A DNA stretch of 64,000 nucleotides from Marinomonas lutimaris (GCF_019426345.1 NZ_JAHLLW010000004.1:170293-234292); one strand, 5' to 3'; counted from the stretch's first letter, positions 9,045-19,042 are shown. The notes: generated from the letters alone by a model not told the origin. Program-made: numbers and translations.

Positions 9045-10064
9045 TTACTTTTTCCAAAGCCGCCTCTTTTTCTTGTCCATTTGGACAGGCGCAACGCTTT
9101 TATTATGGGTTTTATTACGTTCTTCTCTTGGCGTAATGCCAAAAAAACCTTTGTAGGTTGTACTAAAATGGGGCGCAGATCCAAATCCACACTCCACACC
9201 AACTTCTGTAATTGCTTTATCCGTTTGAGTGATCAATTGCTTAGCATGCTGTAAGCGTAATTCTAGATAATACCGCGAAGGCACAATATCTAAATTGCCT
9301 TTAAACAGCCGTTCCAAATGTCGCCGAGAAACACCAACATGATAAGCAATATCGTCAGATGATAATGGCTCCTGAATATTGGCTTCCATTAGCTGAACAG
9401 CTTCAACAAGCTTAGGTTGGCCTGAACCAATACGAGCCTGCAAAGGAATTCTTTGCGGATCTTCATGAGTGCGAATACGCTCACAAACAAATTGCTCAGA
9501 AATACTACTAGCGAGCGTCATACCATGCTGCTTGCCAATCAGAAAAAGCATCATATCCATCGCCGCTGTGCCACCACTGCAAGTATAACGGTCTCTGTCG
9601 ACTTCAAAAAGGTGATTGGAAACAATCGTCTGTAAAAATTCATCACGCAAGTTGGCAAGACTACGCCAATGAATCGTAGCTCGGTAACCGTCTAACAACC
9701 CTGCTTTCGCTAATAAATAGCTTCCAGTGCAAACGCCACCAAGCCCAACCTGTTTTTTTGCCTGTTTTTTTATCCAATTTTCTAAAGTCTGACTTTCGTT
9801 TTTTATCACTGGCGATGCACCACACACAAAAATCGCATCTAAATCGCTTGGAGCATCACTTGTCAGATAGTCTGAAACCGTTGTAACCCCCGTGCTTGAA
9901 GGGATCTCCCTTACTTCATGACTAATGGTGCAAAAAGAATAAAGCTCTTTTCCTGTCACCCAGTTCGCCATATGCAATGTTTCAATAGCGGAAGAAAACC
10001 CCAGCATAGAATAATGAGGCAAAAGCAAAAAACCGTATTTTAATGGCTTTTTACTTGCCTGCAT
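9045..10064 (-). CDS. argR: ArgR-type transcriptional regulator (GATase1-like domain plus AraC DNA-binding domain)
   Basis: A 339-residue regulator of the GlxA/ArgR/GbdR family. The N-terminal two-thirds is a DJ-1/PfpI (class I amidotransferase-like) ligand domain: KYGFLLLPHYSMLGFSSAIE, then FVCGASP and GLGGVCTGSYLLAKAGLLDG. The C-terminal AraC helix-turn-helix pair includes DIAYHVGVSRRHLERLFK and AITEVGVECGFGSAPHFSTTYKGFFGITPRE. An AAGAGA ribosome site before the ATG at 10064 supports this start; a 59-residue upstream extension has no such site and is rejected. In Pseudomonas aeruginosa, ArgR of this family activates the arginine transporter, the ast/aru genes and gdhB. Here the gene sits exactly between the transporter and gdhB, so the same job is inferred. 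It is unrelated to the E. coli ArgR repressor. Confidence 0.75.
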   Translation of the reverse strand: MQASKKPLKYGFLLLPHYSMLGFSSAIETLHMANWVTGKELYSFCTISHEVREIPSSTGVTTVSDYLTSDAPSDLDAIFVCGASPVIKNESQTLENWIKKQAKKQVGLGGVCTGSYLLAKAGLLDGYRATIHWRSLANLRDEFLQTIVSNHLFEVDRDRYTCSGGTAAMDMMLFLIGKQHGMTLASSISEQFVCERIRTHEDPQRIPLQARIGSGQPKLVEAVQLMEANIQEPLSSDDIAYHVGVSRRHLERLFKGNLDIVPSRYYLELRLQHAKQLITQTDKAITEVGVECGFGSAPHFSTTYKGFFGITPREERNKTHNKSVAPVQMDKKKRRLWKK

Positions 10065-10217
10065 GATTTCTCTTGATGCGAATTCAGTCTTGTACAAAAT
10101 ATTATCCTGCGAACTATAGACAAAAAAGGAGTTTATTTCGTTTAAAATGGATAACAAAGGTTTTTTTCGTATTGAGCAAGGCTTTTTTAGTCCAATTAAC
10201 CAGACATCGCAACAATA

Positions 10218-10233
10218 TGTCGCAATTAGATAA
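10218..10233 (+). promoter_or_regulatory. Possible ArgR half-site between the regulator and gdhB
   Basis: TGTCGC-N8-AA occurs once in the 295-base divergent region and equals the half-site described for Pseudomonas ArgR. The second half-site expected 21 bases away is not evident, so a functional operator is uncertain. Confidence 0.35.
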
Positions 10234-10359
10234 GTTACCAACTATCAAAGGAGTGAAATTTTCATAATAATCATATCCAGAGTCCAAACCGAATACTTTC
10301 GTAAAATTGCATTAACAACTAGTTTTATTAAGAACACCACTCACGAGGGATGAGTTCTA

Positions 10360-13300
10360 ATGACTGATTACAAAAAAAACGAATTAATCGAACGTGTTGA
10401 AGTAGAGATAAACGAAAACTTCAGCACTGCAGAAGCGAACAACTTGATTCAACTTACGCACCTCTACTTCCAGGACTCTTTAACGGAAGATTTGGTCAAT
10501 GAATCTATCGAGAACCTATATGGCACAATTATCTGCCTATGGGATTTCTTACAACAACGCCCAGTCAACCAACCAAAAGTTCGTGTCTACAATCCGAACT
10601 ACGAAGAACACAGCTGGCAATCTACCCATACCGTTATCGAAATTTTAACGGATGACATGCCGTTCCTTGTTTCGTCTTTCAATATGGCGTTGGTTCGTCT
10701 TGGCCACACCATTCACTTAACAGCACATCCAGTTGTTCCAGTTGACCGTAATAAAAAAGGCGAGCTACAAGGTATCAACCCGTCTTCAACATCACACGAA
10801 GCCATGATGCGTTTTGAAATCGATCGTTTGTCTGATATCAACTTGCTTGACGAAATTAAAGAAGAGTTACTTAAGAGCTTAGTCGATGTAAAGAAAACTG
10901 TCGCAGATTGGCCAACAATGAAAGCCAAACTAAGCGATATCATTAGTGAATCTGAACAACTTACGCATCTTAAAAAGAACGAAGAACATCAAGAAATCCT
11001 GGATTTCTTACGCTGGGTTGCTAATGATCATTTCACCTTTATTGGCTTCCGTGCTTACGACCTTTCAGTGGAAGGTGACGAAACACACCTTAAATTGGTA
11101 GAAGGCTCAGGTCTAGGGACCTTCCGCGACATCAACGATAAAAAAGTAAAACGCGATATCGTTTTACGAGATAATCTTGCCAAGCTAGCCATTGATAGCA
11201 GCAACATTCTAGTGCTAACCAAGTCCACTGCGGTTTCTACTGTTCATCGCCCAGTTCACCTTGATTACCTTGGCGTAAAACGCTTCGACAAAAAAGGCAA
11301 TGTAATTGGCGAATGGCGCTTCTTTGGCTTGTACTCTTCTGCGGCTTATATTGCTCGCTTGCAAGACATTCCACTATTGCGCAAAAAGCTCAATATTATT
11401 GTCGAAAAAGCCAACGTGGATCCAAACAGCCACAAGGGCAAAAACCTTAAACACATTCTAAACAGCTACCCACGCGATGAAATGCTGCAAGCTCCTGTTG
11501 ATGAGCTTTTTGGCACCATCGAAAGCATTCTTGCCATTCAAGAACGCCGTCAATTGCGTGTATTCCTTCGCAAAGACATTTACGGTCGTTTCCTGAACGC
11601 CTTAGTTTACGTGCCTCGCGATCGCTACAACACTGAATTGCGAATGAAGATGCAAGACATCTTGATGAGCGCGTGCAACGGCACCAGCTCTGAATTCAAC
11701 GTACAATTCTCGCAGCTTGTTTTAGCTCGCGTTAACTTCACCATTCAAATTGCAGATCCTAAGCAAAGCCCAACCATCGATGCAGAAGACATTCAGCGTA
11801 AGATGCAAGATGCTATGAGCTCATGGGAAGATAAACTATTAATGGCACTACATAAGAGCCATGGCGAAGAAAACGGCAATATTCTTTTCAACGACTACGT
11901 GCCTTATTTACCAGCAGCTTACCGTGAAGATTTCTCGCCGAATGCAGCTGTTCTCGATATTGAACGACTAGGCCAATTGGCTGGTGAAGGTGACATTTCT
12001 ACACACATTTACCGCCAAGTAGGCCAAACCAAAAACAATTACTTCTTCAAAGTATACGGCGCTGGTACAACGCTTATTCTATCTGACGTTTTGCCTATTT
12101 TGGAATGCATGGGCCTACGAGTACTAGAAGCTCGCCCATACGAGTTAGACCAAAATGGTGACGGCACAGCGAACACTTGGGTGGTTGAATTTGCCATCAG
12201 TGTGGATGCGGATATCAACCTTGATAAAAACTCTCAGCGTGAAGCGTTCCAAGATGCATTCAACCAAGTCTTCAGCCGTCGTGTTGAAAACGACCGCTTT
12301 AACGCCTTAGTCCTAAGCGCCTCCTTAACATGGCGCCAAGTTACTATGCTTCGCGCGTTGACCAAGTACTTGATGCAACTTCAAGTGCCTTTCTCTTTGC
12401 AGTACATGCAGCAAACTCTAGAGAAAAACGCAGGCATCGCTCGCCTTTTGGTTCAACTATTCGAACAACGCTTCGACCCTAGCCAAGAAGCAAAGCGTGA
12501 CGAAAAAGTACAAAAGCTACTTGAGAAGATCGACCTAGAATTGGATCAAGTTGCCAACCTGGATGAAGACCGCATTCTGAAACACTACCTCTCTGTGATT
12601 CAGGCAATGTTGCGCACTAACTTCTACCAAGCTGGTGCTGAAGGCGAAGTCAAAGATTACGTCTCTTTCAAACTAGACCCAACCTTGATTCCAGCGGTAC
12701 CACTACCAAGACCGAAATTCGAAATTTTCGTTTATGCTCCATGGGTAGAAGGCATTCACATGCGCGGCGGCAAAGTCGCGCGTGGTGGTTTACGCTGGTC
12801 TGATCGTATGGAAGATTTCCGTACTGAAGTACTTGGCCTAGTAAAAGCGCAAATGGTCAAAAACGCCGTTATTGTTCCATCTGGAGCAAAGGGTGGTTTT
12901 GTTGCCAAACAATTGAAAAAGAATGCTTCTCGTGAAGAGGTTCAAGCAGAAGTCATTCACTGCTACACCACCTTCATTAGCGGTTTACTAGACATTACTG
13001 ACAACCTAGTTCAAAACGAAGTAGTTCCTCCTCTGTCTGTACTTCGTTACGACGAAGACGACCCGTACTTGGTCGTAGCTGCAGACAAGGGCACAGCCAC
13101 CTTCTCTGACTTGGCAAACAGTATTTCTGCGAAATATGGCTTCTGGTTAGGCGATGCTTTTGCTTCTGGTGGTTCCAATGGTTACGACCATAAGAAGATG
13201 GGTATCACAGCTCGTGGGGCTTGGGAATCTGTTAAACGTCAATTCAAAGAAATCGGTATTGATTGCCAAACAACTGATTTCACCACAGTTGGTATCGGCG

Positions 13301-15177
13301 ACATGGCGGGCGACGTATTTGGTAACGGCATGTTGCTGTCTAAGCATACTTGTCTGATCGCTGCGTTTAACCACATGCATATCTTCATCGACCCAACGCC
13401 TGATGCGGCGACGTCTTTTGTAGAGCGTGAGCGCATGTTTAAACTTCCTCGCTCTTCTTGGGAAGATTACAACAAAGAGCTTATTTCAAAAGGCGGCGGT
13501 ATCTTTAATCGCTCTGCGAAATCCATTCCAATCAATGCGGATATTCGTAAAGCATTGGGTATCGAAGGCAACATCAAATCCATGGCACCAACGGATTTGA
13601 TCAACGCTATTCTAAAAGCCCCCGTTGACCTACTTTGGAACGGCGGTATCGGAACGTACGTTAAATCGGAAGGCGAATCTCATGCAGATGCAGGCGACAG
13701 CGCTAACAACGGACTGCGCGTAAACGGTAAAGAACTACGTTGCAAAATTGTTGGCGAAGGCGGCAACCTAGGTTTAACACAGCTAGGTCGTATTGAATTC
13801 GCTCAAAAAGGCGGCTTAATCAGCACAGATGCGATTGATAACTCTGCAGGTGTAGATAGCTCGGATCACGAAGTAAATATCAAGATCCTACTAAACCGCG
13901 TGGTCGAGAACGGCGATTTGACAGAGAAGCAACGTAACAGCTTGCTTGCAGAAATGACCGACGAAGTGGGCAATTTAGTATTGCGCCATAACCGCGGCCA
14001 GAGTCATGTTTTGTCCTTGGCAAATGCGCAAGCTCCAGTACGTCTAGCAGATCATTGGCGTTTGATTCAATCCCTTGTCCGTGAAGGTCGTTTGAATCGT
14101 GAAATCGAGTACTTACCTAGTGATACGCAAATTAAAAAGCGCTTAAACAAAGGTCAAGGCTTAACACGCCCAGAGATTTCTGTACTACTGGCTTATTCAA
14201 AAATCAAATTGTCTGAGCAATTAGTAGAAGACGGTATTGGTGAAGACGTCGATTTGACAACTCAAATCAATGAGTACTTTCCAACTCAGCTAACCAAACA
14301 CTTCGGCGGCCAAATGGCGTCACACCCGTTGATTCAAGAAATCATCGCTGGACATGTGACGAACAACCTAGGCAACCGTATGGGACCAACGTTCAGCACC
14401 TACATGCAAGAAGAGACTGGAGCGTCTTCTTTGAACGTGGTGCGTGCTTACATGGCGGCGGAAGACATCTTTGGTATCCCAGCACTTTGGGATGCGATTA
14501 ACGGTCTAGACTTCACCGTTTCTAACCCTGTATTGAACAGCTTGCTGATCCGTATCCAAGGCCTTCTAGAGCGTGCGACACTTTGGCTATTGCGTAACAC
14601 TCGCGAAAGCTTATCGATTCAGCGCTTGAAAGACACTTACAAACCAGGTGTTGAAGTAATTCGAGCCAACATGCAGGCGATTTTGACAGAATCTAGCCAA
14701 GCACATTTGGCCGATATTGCTGCAAGCCTTGTGGAACAAAACATCCCAGCTGAAGTAGCAGAAAGACTGTCGTCTCTTCACTACCTATTCTACGGATTAG
14801 ATATCATTCGCGTCGCGGCAAATACCGAGACCGAAGTATTGGATGTCGCTCAAACCTACTTTGCTCTTGAAATGGACTTAGAGCTGCATTGGTTGCGTCA
14901 TAAAGTTAGCGAGCTATCGGCTGACGATATGTGGCAACGTCGTGCAAAAGCAGGTCTAGGCGACGAAGTGGATAATAGTTTAAGAACCCTCACTCAAGAG
15001 GTCATTCAGTCCAGTGTCGATATCAAGAAACTGGAGCAACGTCTGACTCATTGGCGCGAATCAAATAATGACAGCATCAAGCATTACCGCGCGACTTTTA
15101 GTGAAATAAAAGCCGAAAGCGAATTAACACTTGCTATGGTAACTGTCGCTATTCGTGAGTTGAGAAATCTGATATAA
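10360..15177 (+). CDS. gdhB: NAD-specific glutamate dehydrogenase, large (about 180 kDa) type
   Basis: A 1605-residue enzyme of the Bac_GDH (GDH-180) class, oxidising glutamate to 2-oxoglutarate and ammonia with NAD. The long N-terminal half carries the ACT-like regulatory segments of the family (for example FLRKDIYGRFLNALVYVPRDR). The catalytic core begins near residue 790. It has EGIHMRGGKVARGGLRWSDR, the substrate-lysine region KAQMVKNAVIVPSGAKGGF, and the conserved TVGIGDMAGDVFGNGML nucleotide-binding segment. These are followed by the LLWNGGIGTYVKS motif and KIVGEGGNLG. The C-terminal 400 residues are helical, as in relatives. Length agrees with Pseudomonas GdhB (about 1620). The ATG at 10360 has GAGGGA upstream. 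It channels glutamate from arginine breakdown into the TCA cycle, in keeping with the ArgR-type gene beside it. Confidence 0.95.
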   Translation: MTDYKKNELIERVEVEINENFSTAEANNLIQLTHLYFQDSLTEDLVNESIENLYGTIICLWDFLQQRPVNQPKVRVYNPNYEEHSWQSTHTVIEILTDDMPFLVSSFNMALVRLGHTIHLTAHPVVPVDRNKKGELQGINPSSTSHEAMMRFEIDRLSDINLLDEIKEELLKSLVDVKKTVADWPTMKAKLSDIISESEQLTHLKKNEEHQEILDFLRWVANDHFTFIGFRAYDLSVEGDETHLKLVEGSGLGTFRDINDKKVKRDIVLRDNLAKLAIDSSNILVLTKSTAVSTVHRPVHLDYLGVKRFDKKGNVIGEWRFFGLYSSAAYIARLQDIPLLRKKLNIIVEKANVDPNSHKGKNLKHILNSYPRDEMLQAPVDELFGTIESILAIQERRQLRVFLRKDIYGRFLNALVYVPRDRYNTELRMKMQDILMSACNGTSSEFNVQFSQLVLARVNFTIQIADPKQSPTIDAEDIQRKMQDAMSSWEDKLLMALHKSHGEENGNILFNDYVPYLPAAYREDFSPNAAVLDIERLGQLAGEGDISTHIYRQVGQTKNNYFFKVYGAGTTLILSDVLPILECMGLRVLEARPYELDQNGDGTANTWVVEFAISVDADINLDKNSQREAFQDAFNQVFSRRVENDRFNALVLSASLTWRQVTMLRALTKYLMQLQVPFSLQYMQQTLEKNAGIARLLVQLFEQRFDPSQEAKRDEKVQKLLEKIDLELDQVANLDEDRILKHYLSVIQAMLRTNFYQAGAEGEVKDYVSFKLDPTLIPAVPLPRPKFEIFVYAPWVEGIHMRGGKVARGGLRWSDRMEDFRTEVLGLVKAQMVKNAVIVPSGAKGGFVAKQLKKNASREEVQAEVIHCYTTFISGLLDITDNLVQNEVVPPLSVLRYDEDDPYLVVAADKGTATFSDLANSISAKYGFWLGDAFASGGSNGYDHKKMGITARGAWESVKRQFKEIGIDCQTTDFTTVGIGDMAGDVFGNGMLLSKHTCLIAAFNHMHIFIDPTPDAATSFVERERMFKLPRSSWEDYNKELISKGGGIFNRSAKSIPINADIRKALGIEGNIKSMAPTDLINAILKAPVDLLWNGGIGTYVKSEGESHADAGDSANNGLRVNGKELRCKIVGEGGNLGLTQLGRIEFAQKGGLISTDAIDNSAGVDSSDHEVNIKILLNRVVENGDLTEKQRNSLLAEMTDEVGNLVLRHNRGQSHVLSLANAQAPVRLADHWRLIQSLVREGRLNREIEYLPSDTQIKKRLNKGQGLTRPEISVLLAYSKIKLSEQLVEDGIGEDVDLTTQINEYFPTQLTKHFGGQMASHPLIQEIIAGHVTNNLGNRMGPTFSTYMQEETGASSLNVVRAYMAAEDIFGIPALWDAINGLDFTVSNPVLNSLLIRIQGLLERATLWLLRNTRESLSIQRLKDTYKPGVEVIRANMQAILTESSQAHLADIAASLVEQNIPAEVAERLSSLHYLFYGLDIIRVAANTETEVLDVAQTYFALEMDLELHWLRHKVSELSADDMWQRRAKAGLGDEVDNSLRTLTQEVIQSSVDIKKLEQRLTHWRESNNDSIKHYRATFSEIKAESELTLAMVTVAIRELRNLI

Positions 15178-15184
15178 ACCAACT

Positions 15185-15213
15185 GGTGGCCGCCATTGCG
15201 GCCACCTATTTTT
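15185..15213 (+). terminator. GC-rich hairpin between gdhB and the aminotransferase gene
   Basis: The perfect arms GGTGGCCGC and GCGGCCACC flank a four-base loop and are followed by TATTTTT. It begins eight bases after the gdhB stop. The next gene's ribosome site (AAGAGG, 15214-15219) follows at once, so it may terminate gdhB or attenuate read-through. Confidence 0.75.
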
Positions 15214-15228
15214 AAGAGGTATATAAAA

Positions 15229-16452
15229 GTGACACAACAAGTAACGAGAGCAACCTTTGATGAAGTAATGGTTCCTAACTACGCACCTTCTGCGATTATT
15301 CCAGTGCGTGGCGAAGGCTCTCGCGTATGGGACAAAGAAGGCAAAGAATACATCGATTTTGCAGGCGGCATTGCCGTTACTGCATTGGGTCATTCACACC
15401 CGACTCTAGTCAACGTCATGCGCGAGCAAGCTGGACAACTTTGGCATCTATCCAATGTTATGACCAATGAGCCAGCACTACGACTAGCTAAGAAGTTGAC
15501 TGAAAAAACCTTTGCTGACCGAGTCTTCTTTGCAAACAGTGGCGCAGAAGCCAACGAAGCTGCTTTTAAACTAGCTCGTCGTTACGCGTTTGATAATTTT
15601 GGACCAGAAAAACACGAAATTATCGCCTTTTATAAATCTTTCCATGGTCGTACCTTGTTTACCGTTTCTGTAGGCGGACAAGCAAAATACAAAGAAGGTT
15701 TTGAGCCAACTCCAGGTGGCATAAAGCATTGCGACTACAACGACATAGAACAGCTTAAAGCTATCATTAGCGATAAAACTTGTGCCGTTGTCATGGAGCC
15801 AATTCAAGGCGAAGGCGGAATCATTCCTGCCGACATTGAATTTGCCAAGCAAGTTCGTGAATTGTGCGATCAATACAATGCGCTATTGGTTTATGACGAA
15901 GTTCAATCCGGTGTAGGCCGTACAGGTACGCTATACGCTTACGAGCAACTTGGCGTAAAACCTGATGTACTAACAACTGCAAAAGCATTAGGTAACGGCT
16001 TCCCTGTTGGTGCTATGCTAGCAACAGAAAAAGCGGCAAAAAGCCTAGCCTTTGGTACTCATGGTAGTACTTATGGTGGCAACCCAATGGCTTGCGCAAT
16101 TGCCGAAGCAGTAATTGATATCGTCGATACTCCTGAAGTCTTGGGCGGTGTTGCAAAACGTCACGATTTATTTGTTGAAGGACTAAAAGCCTTAAATGAA
16201 AAATATCATATCTTTAAAGATATCCGTGGCATGGGTCTTTTAATCGGCGCTGAAGTGATTGACAGTCTTGCAGGCAAAGCGGGCGAAATTGTTAAAGCAT
16301 CAGCTGCAGAAGGTTTATTTGTACTTGTTGCAGGTCCAAACGTTTTACGTTTAGCGCCATCTTTGATTATTCCTGAAAAAGACATCTCAGACGGCCTAGC
16401 TCGACTTGATAAAGCCATTGCGACAGTAATTGCTAACAATAAAGCTGCGTAA
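15229..16452 (+). CDS. argD: Acetylornithine / succinylornithine aminotransferase (ArgD/AstC/AruC)
   Basis: A 407-residue class III PLP aminotransferase. It interconverts N-acetylornithine or N-succinylornithine and the semialdehyde with 2-oxoglutarate/glutamate. It can therefore serve arginine synthesis and the succinyl catabolic pathway. Motifs: [72 protein letters not shown], and the PLP-binding lysine 252 in [11 protein letters not shown]. The GTG at 15229 with AAGAGG nine bases upstream is chosen. An earlier in-frame TTG falls inside the hairpin loop. Proximity to gdhB and the ArgR-type gene favours an AruC-like dual role. The gene ends at a strong terminator. Confidence 0.9.
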   Translation: MTQQVTRATFDEVMVPNYAPSAIIPVRGEGSRVWDKEGKEYIDFAGGIAVTALGHSHPTLVNVMREQAGQLWHLSNVMTNEPALRLAKKLTEKTFADRVFFANSGAEANEAAFKLARRYAFDNFGPEKHEIIAFYKSFHGRTLFTVSVGGQAKYKEGFEPTPGGIKHCDYNDIEQLKAIISDKTCAVVMEPIQGEGGIIPADIEFAKQVRELCDQYNALLVYDEVQSGVGRTGTLYAYEQLGVKPDVLTTAKALGNGFPVGAMLATEKAAKSLAFGTHGSTYGGNPMACAIAEAVIDIVDTPEVLGGVAKRHDLFVEGLKALNEKYHIFKDIRGMGLLIGAEVIDSLAGKAGEIVKASAAEGLFVLVAGPNVLRLAPSLIIPEKDISDGLARLDKAIATVIANNKAA

Positions 16453-16480
16453 GCGAATTAGCACTAGGTAATATGTTTAA

Positions 16481-16507
16481 AAATCGGACTTCGGTCCGAT
16501 TTTTTTA
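16481..16507 (+). terminator. Terminator of argD
   Basis: AAATCGGAC, a stable TTCG tetraloop and GTCCGATTT run into seven T residues, 28 bases after the argD stop. Confidence 0.95.
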
Positions 16508-16690
16508 TTATTACATCTCGAAAAAGCTCTTATCCACTTTCCCTGACATCATCTTTAAAAGGTAAATCTGATTAAAAGTATTCAATAATACATATTCCTC
16601 TGCACATCATCGTCATATAAAAGATTGAATAAAAATTAATATAACGATAATATCAGCGAAATTTTAAGATGTATAAGAGGGCAAAAGGAA

Positions 16691-17839
16691 ATGACTCCAC
16701 TTAAATTCAATGGATCTGGTTCAGAATATTTCAAAATCTGGATAGTGAATATCCTACTGACAATTATTACACTAGGTTTATATAGACCATGGGCTAAAGT
16801 TCGAACATTGCGCTACTTCTACGGCAATACAGAACTTGATAATGCAAACTTTGAATACCATGCAACGGGCAAACAACTATTTGTCAGTTTCATTATTGCC
16901 ATTGCATTGCTTCTCTTATACGTCTTTATAAGCCGAATAAATGCAGCATTAGGAATCATCTTACCAATTGCTCTTCTTATCGCTTTACCTTGGATTATTT
17001 GGCGTTCAATGAAGTTTAATCTTCGTATGTCAAGTTACCGCAATGTACACTTTGGGTTCAATGGCCAGCTTTCTGGATCTTATGTCGTATTACTAGCTTA
17101 TCCTATCGGAATGTTATTAGTCGTTATTGGTGCCGTATCTTTAGCCAGTTCAATTTCCTTTTGGCTAGCAGCTATCTTAACCGTTATGGCTTACCCTGCC
17201 TATCTTGCAATGACAACTAAAGTAGTAAATAGCTACATTGTAAATGGCATTCATTTTGGCCAAGGTAAAGTAAATAGTAAACTTGAATTCAAACCTTTTC
17301 TTATTATCTTTTTAAAGGCTACAGGAATATCCTTGTTACTTTTGCTAGCTGCTGCGATTATTTTTTCTGGTATGGCTTATATGAGCATAAACTCAAGCCA
17401 AATTAATTCACTAATGCAAAATATTAGTGATTTAGGACAAGGAGCAAGACCAAGCAGCTTAATTATTTATAGTTTGGTAGTATTTTATGTCACGCTTCTT
17501 CTCATTAGTATGTATGCACTTGCTTATACAAAAGCACACCAACGCACATATCTTTTAAATGAAACCATATTAGACAATTCGATCACATTTGAATCTACAC
17601 TTACGACAAATAAATATTTTGGCGTTATGTTCACAAACCTATTACTACTTATCTGCACTCTAGGTTTGGCTTATCCATGGACTGCAATACGCCTGTATCG
17701 TTATTCAATCGAAAGTGTCAGTGTTCAAGCTGAGCAAGGTTTTGACCAATTCATCAGTACACAGAGTGACAACAAGGGCCCACTAGGAGAAGAGCTTGGT
17801 GATGCCTTTAATGCAGACATCGGCGGCCTCGTTTTTTAA
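16691..17839 (+). CDS. DUF898 (YjgN-type) multi-pass membrane protein
   Basis: A 382-residue inner-membrane protein with about eight hydrophobic segments. It shows the DUF898 duplicated signature. The N-terminal copy reads FNGSGSEYFKIWIVNILLTI, then ITLGLYRPWAKVRTLRYFYG; a second copy near residues 305-345 reads NKYFGVMFTNLLLLICTLGL, then AYPWTAIRLYRYS. Between these lie RSMKFNLRMSSYRNVHFGFNG and further helices. The function of the family is unknown. The stop codon overlaps the ATG of the next gene (TAATG), so the two products are almost certainly made together. GAGG upstream of the ATG supports the start. It may be an anchor, partner or substrate of the metallopeptidase, but nothing in the sequence proves this. 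Confidence 0.85.
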   Translation: MTPLKFNGSGSEYFKIWIVNILLTIITLGLYRPWAKVRTLRYFYGNTELDNANFEYHATGKQLFVSFIIAIALLLLYVFISRINAALGIILPIALLIALPWIIWRSMKFNLRMSSYRNVHFGFNGQLSGSYVVLLAYPIGMLLVVIGAVSLASSISFWLAAILTVMAYPAYLAMTTKVVNSYIVNGIHFGQGKVNSKLEFKPFLIIFLKATGISLLLLLAAAIIFSGMAYMSINSSQINSLMQNISDLGQGARPSSLIIYSLVVFYVTLLLISMYALAYTKAHQRTYLLNETILDNSITFESTLTTNKYFGVMFTNLLLLICTLGLAYPWTAIRLYRYSIESVSVQAEQGFDQFISTQSDNKGPLGEELGDAFNADIGGLVF

Positions 17840-18975
17840 TGATCAATGGCAAGCTTTATTTGGCAGGAAGTGCAAAATCCCTTCCTGCCCAATTGCACAT
17901 CTCTGAGGATGGTTTTCAGCTTTATGCTAACGACCATTTTTCTATGAATGGCAAACTTGATGAACTTGAAGTATCCCACCGTCTAGGCAATATTGCGCGT
18001 AAAATAACACTTAAAGATGGCAGCGTCTTTGAAACAAAAGCGAATGACGCAATAGACCAATCACTAAAAAAACAGACTAAATCCTCTCACTTCATGGTTT
18101 TTGTTCATCAATTAGAACAAAATCTGACTTTAGTCATTTTAAGTATTTTTATTATTGCTGGACTATTTTTTTCAGGCATCAGATGGGGATTGCCAGCGGT
18201 TAGTCATATTATTGCAGAAGCGCTACCTGATTCAGCCAATCAAATATTATCCAGCCATGCCTTGCAATTTTTAGACGCCAGCATTTTAAAACCAAGCCAG
18301 CTTCCCGCATTACAGCAAGATAAAATTCGCCAACATTTTGAAAAAAATATCGCGCCTCTTTATCAAGCAAATAATGCACCACGCTTTTCATTATACTTTC
18401 GTCGCTGGCCATTAAATGAAAAAGACAGTATCGCTAATGCACTAGCACTGCCTAATGGCAATATTATAATAACCGATCGCTTTGTCGAACTGACACAAAA
18501 TCAAAGTGAAGTGGATATCGTTTTACTGCATGAAATGGGTCATATTGTTGATAAACATGCCTTAAAAAAAGTCATCGAAGGCAGTATCATGACAGTTACT
18601 TCGTCCTTGATATTAGGAGATGTGAGCTCTGTAGCTGATTTAGGTATTGGCGTTGGTTCATTTCTTGTCAGCAGCGTCTATTCTCGACATTATGAAGCTC
18701 AGGCAGACCAGTTTGCTTATAAACATGCCTTGACAGCGGGTATCCCCCCTTCAAGCTTGGGAGCCATATTAACAAGAATAGAACAAGATTCTATTGGTAA
18801 TATTGATCAAATACACGATAAGCCTGCTACCAGGACAGAAGAAAATAAAGAAGATAATAATTTATCCGATTTTCTATCGAGCCATCCAAGCTCCAATCTA
18901 CGTATCAACATGGGAAAACATTATCAAACATGTTTTGATAAAGGAATAACGAGCTGCCCTCCCCCTGAAAACTAA
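17839..18975 (+). CDS. Membrane-anchored M48-family metallopeptidase
   Basis: A 378-residue protein with one clear transmembrane helix near residues 95-115 (LTLVILSIFIIAGLFFSGI). It has a C-terminal M48 zinc peptidase domain: HEMGHIVDKH at 231-240 supplies the two His ligands and catalytic Glu, and YEAQAD near 285-290 supplies the third ligand. The N-terminal 85 residues form a small beta-rich domain (MINGKLYLAGSAKSLPAQL) before the helix. The order of N-terminal domain, single helix and peptidase is that of M48 proteins paired with DUF898 rather than of HtpX. It is translationally coupled to the DUF898 gene. Targets are unknown; quality control of envelope proteins is a reasonable guess. Confidence 0.85.
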   Translation: MINGKLYLAGSAKSLPAQLHISEDGFQLYANDHFSMNGKLDELEVSHRLGNIARKITLKDGSVFETKANDAIDQSLKKQTKSSHFMVFVHQLEQNLTLVILSIFIIAGLFFSGIRWGLPAVSHIIAEALPDSANQILSSHALQFLDASILKPSQLPALQQDKIRQHFEKNIAPLYQANNAPRFSLYFRRWPLNEKDSIANALALPNGNIIITDRFVELTQNQSEVDIVLLHEMGHIVDKHALKKVIEGSIMTVTSSLILGDVSSVADLGIGVGSFLVSSVYSRHYEAQADQFAYKHALTAGIPPSSLGAILTRIEQDSIGNIDQIHDKPATRTEENKEDNNLSDFLSSHPSSNLRINMGKHYQTCFDKGITSCPPPEN

Positions 18976-19042
18976 CAATATCTATATAGAATATTCTCCA
19001 ATATCAAATAACCAAACAAGCCATCTGCAACAATCATCTGTA

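Noticed and set aside
10065..10241. A 59-residue N-terminal extension of the ArgR-type regulator
   Set aside because: No ribosome site, low resemblance to the family, and the ATG at 10064 has AAGAGA just before it.
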